Numbered from the stretch's first letter, positions 8,841-17,129 are shown. The stretch: DNA of 64,000 bases from Pseudohongiella sp. O18 (GCF_021729085.1 NZ_JAJSAR010000001.1:1426001-1490000); one strand, 5' to 3'. Translations and numbers: made by a program. Notes: generated from the sequence alone by a model not told the origin.

Positions 8841-9716
8841 TTATCCTCGCTGTATATTACCTGGCTGAATCAGTTCGCTGATGCACTCCGCCCACCCGGC
8901 GGGTCCGGTCGACTGACTGATGCGTAAGTTTTTGATGTTGTTATGAGTTGGCAATGCGTGTGCTGGAGAGCGAATCAGCACGGGGTGATCGGCGGCCTGC
9001 AGCATGGCCAGATCATTGCCGCTATCGCCCAGTGCCACGGTTTCGAATGGTTTCTGGCAGATATCCCGGTAGCAGGCCGAAAGCGCCTGCAGTGCGCGCC
9101 CCTTATCGCTGGGTCCCAGCACATGAATAAAGCGTCCGCCCTGAAGCAGCGTCAGGCCCAGCGCGGCTACCTGCATTTTGAACCCGGCAAGCGCCGGCTC
9201 ACTGTCGCGCCAGATTAGCGGTTCGCTGTAGCGTCTTTGTTGTGCCTTTCGCGCCTGCTCTGTATTCAGTCCGGTCAGCTCGCAGACGGTGTCCACATCC
9301 GTCATGCTCAGTACCAGAAAGTCGAATGAGGATTGCAGCGGCATCAGTTGTTCGTGGATCGAGGCCAGATCGGCGCCCAACACACAAACAGACAATGACT
9401 GGTCGCCGTCCAGCGCTTCAATGCTTTGCCAGGTGGCGGAGCCCATTACCTGTCTGGCCTGTTCCGCAAAGGCCTGGTCAGGGAAGCAGATGGCGGAGCC
9501 GTTCTCGACAATGAAGGGGCAGTCCAGGTGCAGCTCGCTGGCCAGTGACTGACACTCTTCGATGGTTTTGCTGGTGTTGAAAATTACCGGAATCTGTTGC
9601 GCCTGCAGCTCTGCCAGCGTGCTGAGCGCGGCGTCCGCACTATAACTGTAATGGTCGATCAGTGTGCCATCCAGATCGGTGAATATCAGTAGCCCGGGGC
9701 GCTGCTCAATGTTCAC
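8841..9716 (-). CDS. gpgP: glucosyl-/mannosyl-3-phosphoglycerate phosphatase (HAD IIB)
   Basis: 291 residues from a GTG at 9716 that overlaps the end of the kinase gene by 11 bp and has a GGGG-type ribosome site; a longer reading would run further into the kinase. HAD motif I is F-T-D-L-D-G-T-L with nucleophile D14 and D16. Motif II sits in N-T-S-K-T, and G-D-S-G-N-D is near the C-terminus. These belong to the mannosyl-3-phosphoglycerate phosphatase group. Beside gpgS it should dephosphorylate glucosyl-3-phosphoglycerate to glucosylglycerate. The exact sugar preference is inferred from the neighbour. Confidence 0.87.
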   Translation of the reverse strand: MNIEQRPGLLIFTDLDGTLIDHYSYSADAALSTLAELQAQQIPVIFNTSKTIEECQSLASELHLDCPFIVENGSAICFPDQAFAEQARQVMGSATWQSIEALDGDQSLSVCVLGADLASIHEQLMPLQSSFDFLVLSMTDVDTVCELTGLNTEQARKAQQRRYSEPLIWRDSEPALAGFKMQVAALGLTLLQGGRFIHVLGPSDKGRALQALSACYRDICQKPFETVALGDSGNDLAMLQAADHPVLIRSPAHALPTHNNIKNLRISQSTGPAGWAECISELIQPGNIQRG

Positions 9717-10647
9717 GATACAACCCCGCTGTGATGCGATGATTCGTGTCCAGACTAAACACAACATCCGCTTTTGAAGGTAATGTAGACAGCGAGTGAG
9801 CCGTCAGCCGTTGATAGTGCGCGATAAAGCGGCTGATCTGTTCGGCATTCATCAGTCTCAGCTTTGGCGCCACGCTTGCCGATGTTGAATCAGCCAGGCG
9901 TCTGGCCAGCTCTTGTTCCTGATGCAGGCGCCAGGCAAACACACAGTCGAAATCAGGGGCTTTCACCATCACCAGCATGTCCAGCTGCCGAAACAGGATC
10001 TGGTAGTCAGCTGCCAGTGCCGCGTTGACGTAATGGCGCCACAGGCCACCCTGGTCTTCTGCGACCTCCAGTGAATTGACCGGTTCGGCAAGCTGCTCAT
10101 CTGACTGCGGGCCAAGGCCAATACACCAGCCCTCAAAGAGCACCACGGCGACTGGTTCTGTCAGCCGCTGCCAGTTCTCAGCGGCCACTACGTCGTCGAC
10201 TGCTTTATCGAATGCCGGCAACTGGACAGGCTGGCCGTGCTTGAGCCGGGTAATGGTATCCAATGCGAGCTTTGTGTCATGAGTGCCTGGCACGCCCCGT
10301 GTTACCAGCAGGGGATGCACAGACATGGCAAGGTCCTGCCGTGCGCGCCGTGACAGATAGAAATCATCCAGCGACAGTGCAGCAGTGGTTAAGCCATGAC
10401 ATTGTTCCAGTAGCATCTTGAGTGTCCGTGCCAGCGTGGTCTTACCTGTGCCTTGTGCACCATTTATGCCAATGCAGACTGAAGTTGCTGTTTTATGGTG
10501 CAGATTGGCGATGTGCTGAGCCAGTGGTACGAACCACGTCACGGCATCCTGGAGCCAGGTGTCGGGAAGATTTTCCTCAATCATGATCAACGTCAGCAGA
10601 TCTTCGGCCGATTGCTGGCTGCTGGTCTTTTCCGGTTCTGTGGCCAT
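9706..10647 (-). CDS. D-glycerate 3-kinase-like P-loop kinase
   Basis: 313 residues. The Walker A motif G-A-Q-G-T-G-K-T-T (63-71) is followed by S-L-D-D-F-Y and a G-V-P-G-T-H-D-T segment, as in plant-type glycerate 3-kinase (GLYK) and yeast/bacterial homologues. It would phosphorylate D-glycerate to 3-phosphoglycerate with ATP. In this operon the substrate would be the glycerate released by glucosylglycerate phosphorylase, and the product is the acceptor used by GpgS, which closes a cycle. It is the first gene of the operon; an NtrC-like palindrome lies 45 bp upstream of its ATG. Confidence 0.85.
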   Translation of the reverse strand: MATEPEKTSSQQSAEDLLTLIMIEENLPDTWLQDAVTWFVPLAQHIANLHHKTATSVCIGINGAQGTGKTTLARTLKMLLEQCHGLTTAALSLDDFYLSRRARQDLAMSVHPLLVTRGVPGTHDTKLALDTITRLKHGQPVQLPAFDKAVDDVVAAENWQRLTEPVAVVLFEGWCIGLGPQSDEQLAEPVNSLEVAEDQGGLWRHYVNAALAADYQILFRQLDMLVMVKAPDFDCVFAWRLHQEQELARRLADSTSASVAPKLRLMNAEQISRFIAHYQRLTAHSLSTLPSKADVVFSLDTNHRITAGLYREH

Positions 10648-10956
10648 GATTGTCTCCCTGACGCCCTTGCGTGGATCGCCTGAAGGTGGGTTGCACCATA
10701 TTGGTGCGCCAAATCAGGTGCCTTCCTCTGATGCGCTGCGAGCCGTCCCCCGCTGCTGGCAGGCCCAGTTTAGGATGCGGTGCAATGAAGCCGTCGGCTC
10801 TATGTCTTAGCCAGCCAGCGCTGTGTTAAGCTTGCCGTTCTCTCAGGCGGTCAGCCTGCCGGTCTGCTATCGAGGTTCCGGGGGCTGATAAAAACGTCAC
10901 TTGATCACTTACGCATTCAATAACATTAAATAGATAAAGCAAACTCCGGTCCAGTT
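10648..10956. other. 309-bp divergent intergenic region
   Basis: Separates the glucosylglycerate operon (minus) from the DnaT-like gene (plus). It holds the NtrC-like palindrome at 10692-10708. I see no convincing sigma-70 promoter, small ORF or terminator in the rest. The last 50 bp before the plus-strand ATG are AT-rich and may hold its promoter. Confidence 0.5.
10692..10708. promoter_or_regulatory. NtrC-like palindrome
   Basis: TGCACC-N5-GGTGCG. The inner core GCACC-N5-GGTGC is a perfect match to the enterobacterial NtrC (NRI) site. It is centred about 53 bp upstream of the glycerate-kinase ATG. A weak -24/-12-like element (AGGCAC-N5-TTGGC on the minus strand, about 10710-10725) lacks the -12 GC, so a sigma-54 promoter is not established. 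Confidence 0.45.
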
Positions 10957-12102
10957 ATGCAGTCTTCGCTGATTCCCGAACGTCCACTGATCGTGTCACC
11001 GACGCTGGCCGCCACTATTGGTCTGGAAGAGGCCGTGCTGCTGCACGTGCTGAGCGAACAGCTGAGTTTTCATGGTGCGCAGCGGCGCGATGGCTTGAGC
11101 TGGGTGGAGCTTGGGCAACAGGACCTGCTCGACCTGATGCCGTTCTGGGCCTGGATTGATATCAAGCGGATACAGCAAAGCCTGCAGGAACTGGGCCTGC
11201 TGTTGATAGATGCCGGCACCTCGCGCGGGGACAGCTGGTTTTTCGCGATCAACCAGAAAGAGTCTGCCAGCCAGTCGGTGCGAGGCAGTTCAGCGCCTGC
11301 ACCCGTCACTACTCCTGCGCCCCGGTCGACGCCTGATCAGCCCGGCAGGGCCAGCTATATTGCTGCAGACTGGCAGCCGGATCACGAATGGCTGGTGCTG
11401 TGTGGTCAACATGGCGTACCTGAAGATTTCGCTCGATCGCTGGTGCCCGGGTTTGTGATGTACTGGCGAGACCGAGGTCAATCGCGCTTTTCCTGGGGTA
11501 ATGTGTTCTACAAGCATGTGCTGCAAAAGTGGCGCGAAGATCAGAGCCGACGCAGCGCGGGTTCTCTGGAAACACCGATGTCCTCACGCTGGCGCCCGGG
11601 TGAAGAAGCAATAGCCATACTGGTCAATGCCGGTATCAGTGAGGCCTTCATTGAGGACGCCATTCCCGAATTTGTTCTATACTGGCGTGAACGCGGCGAG
11701 CAGGACGGTGCCTGGAATACGCGATTTATTGGCCATATCCGCCGGCAATGGGCGCGGTACCAGGCCTCGGTGGAGCACGATGGTGTGCCGCGGCCGATTC
11801 CGGAAGGCTGGCAGCCCAGCGAGGAAGTGTTTGATGTGCTGCGCCTGGCCGAGATTGATGAGCAGTTTGCGCGCGACAAGATACCGGAGTTTGTTCTCTA
11901 CTGGCGTGATGCGGGCCAGGTTCAGGCTTCCTGGAACACTAAATTCCTGCAATTCATCAAATTCGCCTGGGCGCGGCGACCTGAAGCGATCGGGACAGGA
12001 GTGATTCAATCCCATGCAAGAGATCAACAAACTGTTGAGCGAGATCGACACGGACTCGAAGCCGCATTCCGGCGCTTCACAGACCGAAGCTGGGCAGAAT
12101 GA
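10957..12102 (+). CDS. DnaT-like replication protein with three tandem DnaT ssDNA-binding domains
   Basis: 381 residues. Residues 1-100 form a winged-helix-like N-terminal region, then a P/T-rich linker (110-135). Three copies of a 54-residue module follow at about 139-192, 212-266 and 285-338. Each has W-x-P-x-x-E, (V/I)-P-x-F-V-x-Y-W-R, W-x-x-x-F and a closing W, the signature of the DnaT C-terminal domain that binds ssDNA and primosome partners. E. coli DnaT has one such domain. Its last 89 bp overlap the next gene, a lambda-P-like protein, so they are probably made together. The likely role is primosome or DnaB-helicase loading at restart or initiation; a remnant of a mobile replication module is possible. 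Confidence 0.83.
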   Translation: MQSSLIPERPLIVSPTLAATIGLEEAVLLHVLSEQLSFHGAQRRDGLSWVELGQQDLLDLMPFWAWIDIKRIQQSLQELGLLLIDAGTSRGDSWFFAINQKESASQSVRGSSAPAPVTTPAPRSTPDQPGRASYIAADWQPDHEWLVLCGQHGVPEDFARSLVPGFVMYWRDRGQSRFSWGNVFYKHVLQKWREDQSRRSAGSLETPMSSRWRPGEEAIAILVNAGISEAFIEDAIPEFVLYWRERGEQDGAWNTRFIGHIRRQWARYQASVEHDGVPRPIPEGWQPSEEVFDVLRLAEIDEQFARDKIPEFVLYWRDAGQVQASWNTKFLQFIKFAWARRPEAIGTGVIQSHARDQQTVERDRHGLEAAFRRFTDRSWAE

Positions 12103-12691
12103 GCGGCGTCAGCAGCGCGAGCCCAATTCTCCTGATCTGATCGATGCGATCAATCAGATATTTGCAGAGTTTGAACTGGCATATCACAACCAGTATCACA
12201 AGGCTTACGGTGATTCCGATCGCCTGGTACTGACCAAAAAATACTGGTTGGAGTGTCTGGCAGATTTGCATCCCAGGCAATTGGTCGCGGCCGCCCGACA
12301 ACTGGTCAAAACTCAGGATTTTCTGCCAACGATTTCCGCTGTCCGTCGTGCCTGCGAGCGTGGTTATGAACTGTTCGGCCTGCCATCAACACGTGATGCC
12401 TATATCGAAGCATGTCGCGCGCCAGCGCCCAAGTCAGCTTACCAGTGGAGTCACCCGGCCGTGTATCGCGCTGGCAAAGCTACAGACTGGTTTTTGCTGG
12501 CTTCTGAACCAGAAGAAAAGGTTTTTCCGGTTTTCTCCCGTTACTATCAACAGCTGTGTGATCGGGTGTTGCGAGGCGAAAAACTGGATGATCCAGTTCC
12601 CCCAGCGCTTGGCAGCAGCCCGGATAAGCCTTTGAGTTTTGCCGAGAGGGAGCGTCGACTGGCGGCACTCCGCGACAAACTGGACGTGTAG
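12014..12691 (+). CDS. lambda P-like replication protein (putative helicase loader)
   Basis: 225 residues. The central part (about 38-125), with a Y-W-L-x-x-L segment and an F-L-P-T-I-S-x-V-R-R-A-C stretch, resembles replication protein P-type helicase loaders from lambdoid phages and their chromosomal homologues. No Walker motif is present, so it is not a DnaC ATPase. The ATG lies 89 bp inside the DnaT-like gene in another frame, indicating translational coupling. Together they look like a helicase-loading pair. No terminase, capsid, integrase or other phage gene is nearby. The family call is by pattern and needs a profile search. Confidence 0.6.
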   Translation: MQEINKLLSEIDTDSKPHSGASQTEAGQNERRQQREPNSPDLIDAINQIFAEFELAYHNQYHKAYGDSDRLVLTKKYWLECLADLHPRQLVAAARQLVKTQDFLPTISAVRRACERGYELFGLPSTRDAYIEACRAPAPKSAYQWSHPAVYRAGKATDWFLLASEPEEKVFPVFSRYYQQLCDRVLRGEKLDDPVPPALGSSPDKPLSFAERERRLAALRDKLDV

Positions 12692-12696
12692 ACGTC

Positions 12697-13053
12697 TCAG
12701 CTCAGCAGGTGCAGTTCTCGCTCGAGCAGGCTGGTATCACCAGTATTCAGCTCCACCAGGCGGCGCAGGTGGGTCATGCTGTCGACATCGATGTAATCGC
12801 AGGCCAGCCCCACGTGGTCACCCCGGTGATTGGCGACATGAGTGACCATGCAGATCTGCACGTCACCACCCAGATGAATCACTACATCAACAGGCTCATC
12901 GTCATTCAGGGTTTGATCGGGAAGCAGTTGCACAAGCGCGCCGCGCAGTGACAGATCCACCAGCTGAACGATAAAGTCCCGTCCTGGCTGACTCACAATG
13001 GTTTCAGCGTCAAAAAAGACGCGGGTAAACGCGCGTTGCTGCTCTTCTGTCAT
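12697..13053 (-). CDS. PilZ-domain protein
   Basis: 118 residues from the ATG at 13053; a TTG 7 codons upstream is an alternative. The c-di-GMP-binding signature is complete: R7-x-x-x-R11 (R-A-F-T-R) and D33-L-S-L-R-G38 (D/N-x-S-x-x-G), followed by a beta-barrel pattern. It is a stand-alone PilZ adaptor, so it should bind c-di-GMP and act on a partner such as a motility or secretion component. It is convergent with the lambda-P-like gene (5 bp apart) and downstream of the 17-bp repeat array. Confidence 0.85.
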   Translation of the reverse strand: MTEEQQRAFTRVFFDAETIVSQPGRDFIVQLVDLSLRGALVQLLPDQTLNDDEPVDVVIHLGGDVQICMVTHVANHRGDHVGLACDYIDVDSMTHLRRLVELNTGDTSLLERELHLLS

Positions 13054-13171
13054 TTTGCTGGGCTGTCCTGTCAACTGCTGTCAGGCCCTGACCCTGCACC
13101 GCTGGCGATGCATTGTCAGGGAGGTGTTGACTGATTATCGGCATCCCTGCCATAAAGTTGAGCTGATCTTT

Positions 13172-13290
13172 GCCCTTTGGGTATTTATGCCCTTTGGGTA
13201 TTTATGCCCTTTGGGTATTTATGCCCCCCGGGTATTTATGCCCTGCGGGTATTTATGCCTCCCGGGTATTTATGCCCCCGGGGCAGTTAT
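13172..13290. repeat. seven tandem 17-bp repeats with variable hairpin cores
   Basis: Seven head-to-tail copies of a 17-bp unit, consensus GCCCNNNGGGTATTTAT, at 13172, 13189, 13206, 13223, 13240, 13257 and 13274. The first three are identical (core CCC-TTT-GGG). Later cores are CCC-CCC-GGG, CCC-TGC-GGG, CCT-CCC-GGG and CCC-CCG-GGG, and the last unit ends GCAGTTAT. Cores are short inverted repeats while TATTTAT is fixed. The array begins at the ettA stop codon (TAA at 13287-13289 lies in the last unit) and runs toward the PilZ gene. 17 is not a multiple of 3, so overlapping reading frames are not coding. Confidence 0.95.
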
Positions 13291-14954
13291 GCCAGTTTAC
13301 GGTACTTGATACGGGTTGGTTGCGCTTCGGTACCCAGTCGCTTCTTGCGGTCGGCTTCATAGTCGGTGTAGTTACCGTCGTGGAAAACCACCTGACTGTC
13401 ACCTTCAAACGCCAGTATGTGGGTGCAGATACGGTCCAGGAACCAGCGGTCGTGCGACACGACTATCACAGTGCCCGGGAAGTTTAGCAGGCCTTCCTCC
13501 AGTGCACGCAGTGTTTCCACATCCAGGTCGTTGGTCGGTTCGTCGAGCAGCAGCACGTTGGCGCCGCGTTTGAGCAGTTTGGCCAGGTGGACACGGTTGC
13601 GCTCACCGCCAGACAGTTCCTTGATGTATTTCTGCTGATCACTGCCCTTGAAGTTGAAGCGTCCCACATAGGCGCGTGACGGCACTTCGTAGCGGCCGAT
13701 CTGCAGAATGTCCTGGCCCTCGGACAACTCTTCCCAGACAGTTTTGCTGTCGTCCAGCGAGTCACGGCTCTGATCAACATAAGCCATGTCCACTGTGTCG
13801 CCCAGCTCAATGCTGCCGCTGTCTGGCTGCTCGACGCCGGTGAGCATGCGCAGGAAGGTGGTTTTACCTGCGCCGTTGCCGCCGATAATGCCAACGATGC
13901 CGCCTTTTGGCACAGCAAATGACAGATTGTCTATCAGCAGTCGGTCACCAAAGCCCTTGGTCAGATTGTTGACCTCAATGACCTTGTCGCCCAGGCGCGG
14001 GCCTGGCGGAATGTAGAGTTCAGTGGTTTCATTACGCTTCTGGAACTCCTGCGAGTTCAGCTCTTCAAAGCGTGCCAGGCGGGCCTTGCTCTTGGCCTGA
14101 CGTCCTTTCGGGTTGTTGCGCACCCATTCCAGTTCTGAGCGAATGGTTTTCTCGCGGGCGGCTTCCTGTTTGGCCTCGATTTCCAGGCGTTTTTCCTTGG
14201 CCTCCAGCCAGTTGGTGTAATTGCCCTCGTAGGGAATGCCGTGCCCGCGGTCCAGTTCCAGAATCCAGCCGGCCGCATTATCCAGGAAGTAGCGGTCGTG
14301 CGTGATCGCAACCACGGTACCGGGGAATTCAACGAGGAAGCGTTCCAGCCAGGCCACACTCTCGGCGTCCAGGTGGTTGGTCGGTTCGTCCAGCAGCAGC
14401 ATGTCCGGGTTGGACAGCAACAGACGGCAGAGAGCGACACGGCGTTTCTCACCACCAGACAGTTTGGTGACATCGGCATCCCAGGGTGGCAGACGCAATG
14501 CGTCGGCGGCGCGATCCAGCGTGCGCTCAATGTCCCAGCCATTCGAGGCATCAATGGCATTCTGCAGCTCGCCCTGGCGCTCGAGCAGTTCGTTCATCTC
14601 TTCATCGCTCATTGGCTCTGCAAAACGGTCGCTGATGGCGTTGAACTCTTCCAGCAGCTTGATGACCTCGCCCATGCCTTCTTCGACATTGCCGCGCACA
14701 TCTTTTTCAGGATTCAGTTGCGGCTCCTGAGGCAGGTAACCGACATTGATGCCCGATTGCGCTCGCGCCTCGCCGTTATACTCCTTGTCTACGCCCGCCA
14801 TGATGCGCAGCAGCGTGGATTTACCGGAGCCATTAAGGCCCAGGACGCCAATTTTTGCGCCTGGAAAAAACGACAGGGAAATGTCTTTGAGAATCTCTTT
14901 TTTGGGCGGTACAACCTTGCCTACGCGGTGCATGGTGTAAACGAACTGTGCCAT
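13287..14954 (-). CDS. ettA: EttA, ABC-F energy-dependent translational throttle
   Basis: 555 residues, as in E. coli EttA. Two ABC modules are present: Walker [10 protein letters not shown] and G-G-N-G-A-G-K-T-T, signatures L-S-G-G-E-K-R-R and L-S-G-G-E-R-N-R, and D-E-P-T-N-(H/D)-L-D Walker B motifs. A K/R/E-rich linker separates them. No membrane segment is present. EttA binds the ribosomal E site and gates the first translocation according to the ATP/ADP ratio. It is monocistronic here; its stop codon is inside the 17-bp repeat array. Confidence 0.95.
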   Translation of the reverse strand: MAQFVYTMHRVGKVVPPKKEILKDISLSFFPGAKIGVLGLNGSGKSTLLRIMAGVDKEYNGEARAQSGINVGYLPQEPQLNPEKDVRGNVEEGMGEVIKLLEEFNAISDRFAEPMSDEEMNELLERQGELQNAIDASNGWDIERTLDRAADALRLPPWDADVTKLSGGEKRRVALCRLLLSNPDMLLLDEPTNHLDAESVAWLERFLVEFPGTVVAITHDRYFLDNAAGWILELDRGHGIPYEGNYTNWLEAKEKRLEIEAKQEAAREKTIRSELEWVRNNPKGRQAKSKARLARFEELNSQEFQKRNETTELYIPPGPRLGDKVIEVNNLTKGFGDRLLIDNLSFAVPKGGIVGIIGGNGAGKTTFLRMLTGVEQPDSGSIELGDTVDMAYVDQSRDSLDDSKTVWEELSEGQDILQIGRYEVPSRAYVGRFNFKGSDQQKYIKELSGGERNRVHLAKLLKRGANVLLLDEPTNDLDVETLRALEEGLLNFPGTVIVVSHDRWFLDRICTHILAFEGDSQVVFHDGNYTDYEADRKKRLGTEAQPTRIKYRKLA

Positions 14955-15104
14955 AACGGGGTTTATCTCCGGGGCTTTAACAAGTTGAAGAATTTTACGG
15001 AGCGCGCCTGAGTTGAGGGCGCCTGATCAATGCGCGAATTCTAGCACGGAGCGGCGCGGTATTGGGGATAAGGCGCAGATGAAGTGTTGTGATCGGGTGC
15101 AGAC

Positions 15105-15755
15105 TCAGGTCGCTGGTGTAGTGCGGAGAGTCTGCATAAATCCGAGCAGTGTTTCCTTGGCTTCGGCGGCAGTGCGCTCGCTGTCCTCGGACATCACCAC
15201 TGCGTGAACTGCCTCCATGACGGCGCCCAGCAGCATCTGTGCGGTCAGATCCGTGGAATTGCAGCACAATTGCCCTTCGTCTTTCAGTTTGCCGAGTATG
15301 CCGCGCACCAGGCCGAAACCGTAGCGAAGTTCGATGCTGCGCCATTCGCGCATGCCGATCACATTGGGGGCATCACTGAACAGGATGCGATGCACACCTG
15401 CATCCGCGCACAGTGCGAACGTCATGTGCATGGCCGTCTCCAGTTGCTCCCAGCCACTCATATCGTCGCTCAAAGCTGCGCTTATGCGATCCAGAATTTC
15501 CTGCTCGATGCTTTCTGCAACCGCCTGAAACAGGCCCTTTTTGTTGCCGAAATGATGGTACAGAGCGCCGGTAGTCACTTGCGCTTCCTGCACGATGACA
15601 TCCAGAGGGGCTTCGGCAAAACCATACTGGCTGAAGGCAGCCCGGCCTGCACGGATCATGGCGTCTCTGGTCGCCCGTGCATTGGCTTCGCGACGACTGC
15701 TGGAGGAGAGCTCAGCAGCGGCAAATGGGGCAGTCGACTGAGGTTCTGTCGGCAT
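15105..15755 (-). CDS. TetR/AcrR-family transcriptional regulator
   Basis: 216 residues from the ATG at 15755. An upstream in-frame extension to 15830 is unlikely because it would add a non-TetR segment and cover the promoter. The N-terminal HTH (about 30-72) includes V-T-T-G-A-L-Y-H-H-F-G-N-K-K-G-L-F, a canonical TetR recognition helix region. The C-terminal ligand domain has no recognisable effector motif. It is divergent from an exported alpha/beta hydrolase, with two matching palindromes in between, so it probably represses that gene and possibly itself. Confidence 0.93.
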   Translation of the reverse strand: MPTEPQSTAPFAAAELSSSSRREANARATRDAMIRAGRAAFSQYGFAEAPLDVIVQEAQVTTGALYHHFGNKKGLFQAVAESIEQEILDRISAALSDDMSGWEQLETAMHMTFALCADAGVHRILFSDAPNVIGMREWRSIELRYGFGLVRGILGKLKDEGQLCCNSTDLTAQMLLGAVMEAVHAVVMSEDSERTAAEAKETLLGFMQTLRTTPAT

Positions 15756-15823
15756 GGTTACTTGGATTCTCCCGGTAATTACCTGCGCATTATACGCACA
15801 CCCACAGTCTGTCATAAAAGCAG

Positions 15824-15853
15824 TTGACATAAAATAATTATGTTGCGTAATCT
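15824..15853 (+). promoter_or_regulatory. sigma-70-like promoter for the alpha/beta hydrolase gene
   Basis: TTGACA at 15824-15829 and TAATCT at 15848-15853 with an 18-bp spacer. It points to the hydrolase start at 15938. The spacer is occupied by one of the two palindromic operator candidates. Confidence 0.6.
15827..15843. promoter_or_regulatory. TetR operator candidate 1
   Basis: Palindrome ACATAA-N5-TTATGT lying between the -35 and -10 elements. It matches the second site at 15863-15879 in arms and spacing. Confidence 0.6.
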
Positions 15854-15862
15854 AAATATGTA

Positions 15863-15879
15863 GCATAACGTAATTATGT
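15863..15879. promoter_or_regulatory. TetR operator candidate 2
   Basis: Palindrome GCATAA-N5-TTATGT just downstream of the predicted transcription start, 36 bp centre-to-centre from site 1. The pair fits repression by the divergent TetR protein. Confidence 0.6.
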
Positions 15880-15937
15880 TATTTGGCTTTGGCGCGATTC
15901 TTGGGCGCCACGACAACATCATTCAGGGGGGGGAGTT

Positions 15938-16984
15938 ATGAAATTGATCACGCGTTTGTCAGGCATCTGCCTGCTTCTGGCGCTGTCGCTGTCTTCGTGT
16001 ACAGGCATGGCAGGGAACGACGCCAGGCGTTTTGACTGGTGGGAGTCATCACGCCAGTATGTTGAGACTGAATTTGGGCGTATCGCTGTTGTTGAGCGAG
16101 GCAGGGGGCCGGTAGCCGTTTATTTGCACGGTTTCCCGTTGAATGCCTGGCACTGGCGGAACCAGCTGGAGGATTTGTCAGATATTCGCCGCGGTATTGC
16201 GATTGACTTGATGGGACTGGGTTATACCGAGATCGCAGCCGATCAGGATCTGCGCTTCTCCACGCAGGCCGACATGGTGCTGGCAACGCTGGATGCCATG
16301 GGTGTGCGTGAGTTCGACCTGATTGGAAACGACAGTGGCGGCGGCATCGCGCAGCTGATTGTCGCAAAAGCACCGAATCGGGTGCGCTCGCTGGTGATCA
16401 GCAACGCTGACGTGCATGACAACTGGCCACCGCAGGCCCTTAGCACCGTGCATGACCTGGCTACCCAGGGGCAGATGGACGATGTACTGCAGGCTTACAT
16501 GCATGATGTCGACAGCGCCCGCAACGGACTAGCTGCGCTGGTCTATGAAGATCCGCAATACGTTACGGCGGCGCTTTTGACGACTTACACTGAGCCGTTG
16601 CTGCGAACGGCCACGTCCCGTGAGGCGGTCAATCGCTACATTGCATCGCAGGACAATTCAGAGACAGTCGCTATTAAACCTCAACTGGAAGCTTATGACA
16701 GGCCCACGCTTATTATGTGGGGCACAGATGACGTCTTCTTTGATGTGGAATGGGCGTACTGGCTGCAGTCGACAATACCGGGCACCTACGCAGTTGTGGA
16801 AATGCCGGGCGCCCGGCTGTTCCTGTCGGAGGAGCGCGCTGAGGACGTCAATATCCTGCTGCGCGCGCACTTCAAACACCTTGACGTTGATCGGTCAGGG
16901 CTGGGGCCTGAAATCATTTCGGGACAGTCCATGCCCGATCTGCGGGCCAGGCAGCGGCCCAATGACTGGATGTCTCGCTGGTGA
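15938..16984 (+). CDS. exported alpha/beta hydrolase (epoxide hydrolase / haloalkane dehalogenase group), probable lipoprotein
   Basis: 348 residues. The signal peptide ends in L-S-S-C with a possible lipidation Cys21. The fold motifs are H-G-F-P (64-67, oxyanion) and G-N-D-S-G-G, which puts Asp132 at the nucleophile position, as in epoxide hydrolases and dehalogenases rather than Ser esterases. Acid D264/D265 lies in G-T-D-D. Where a catalytic His is expected (P-G-x-x-H-F) the sequence reads P-G-A-R-L-F (Leu294), so the triad looks incomplete or the His comes from elsewhere. Divergent from a TetR regulator and probably induced through it. Substrate unknown. Confidence 0.82.
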   Translation: MKLITRLSGICLLLALSLSSCTGMAGNDARRFDWWESSRQYVETEFGRIAVVERGRGPVAVYLHGFPLNAWHWRNQLEDLSDIRRGIAIDLMGLGYTEIAADQDLRFSTQADMVLATLDAMGVREFDLIGNDSGGGIAQLIVAKAPNRVRSLVISNADVHDNWPPQALSTVHDLATQGQMDDVLQAYMHDVDSARNGLAALVYEDPQYVTAALLTTYTEPLLRTATSREAVNRYIASQDNSETVAIKPQLEAYDRPTLIMWGTDDVFFDVEWAYWLQSTIPGTYAVVEMPGARLFLSEERAEDVNILLRAHFKHLDVDRSGLGPEIISGQSMPDLRARQRPNDWMSRW

Positions 16985-17129
16985 GTATGGCGGCGGAGGC
17001 TCAGCTCAGAACCGACTATACGAGTCTTCGCCGCTTCGCGCAGTATACCGGAGCGGAATTTCCGGATGCTGATACGCTCCAGATCATGTAAAATGCGCCT
17101 CCAGTCATATTCCAGTCACGGGGAAACGC

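Noticed and set aside
10710-10725. Sigma-54 promoter for the glucosylglycerate operon
   Set aside because: AGGCAC-N5-TTGGC lacks the -12 GC dinucleotide; too weak to call.
10957-12691. Prophage remnant
   Set aside because: No integrase, terminase, structural gene or att-like repeat; only the two replication-type genes.
13172-13290. CRISPR array
   Set aside because: Units are contiguous 17-mers with no unique spacers, and no cas genes are nearby.
13170-13487. Overlapping open frames across the 17-bp repeats, with repeated P-x-G-Y-L-C peptides
   Set aside because: They come from the tandem repeat being open in three frames; no ribosome site, and they run into antisense ettA.
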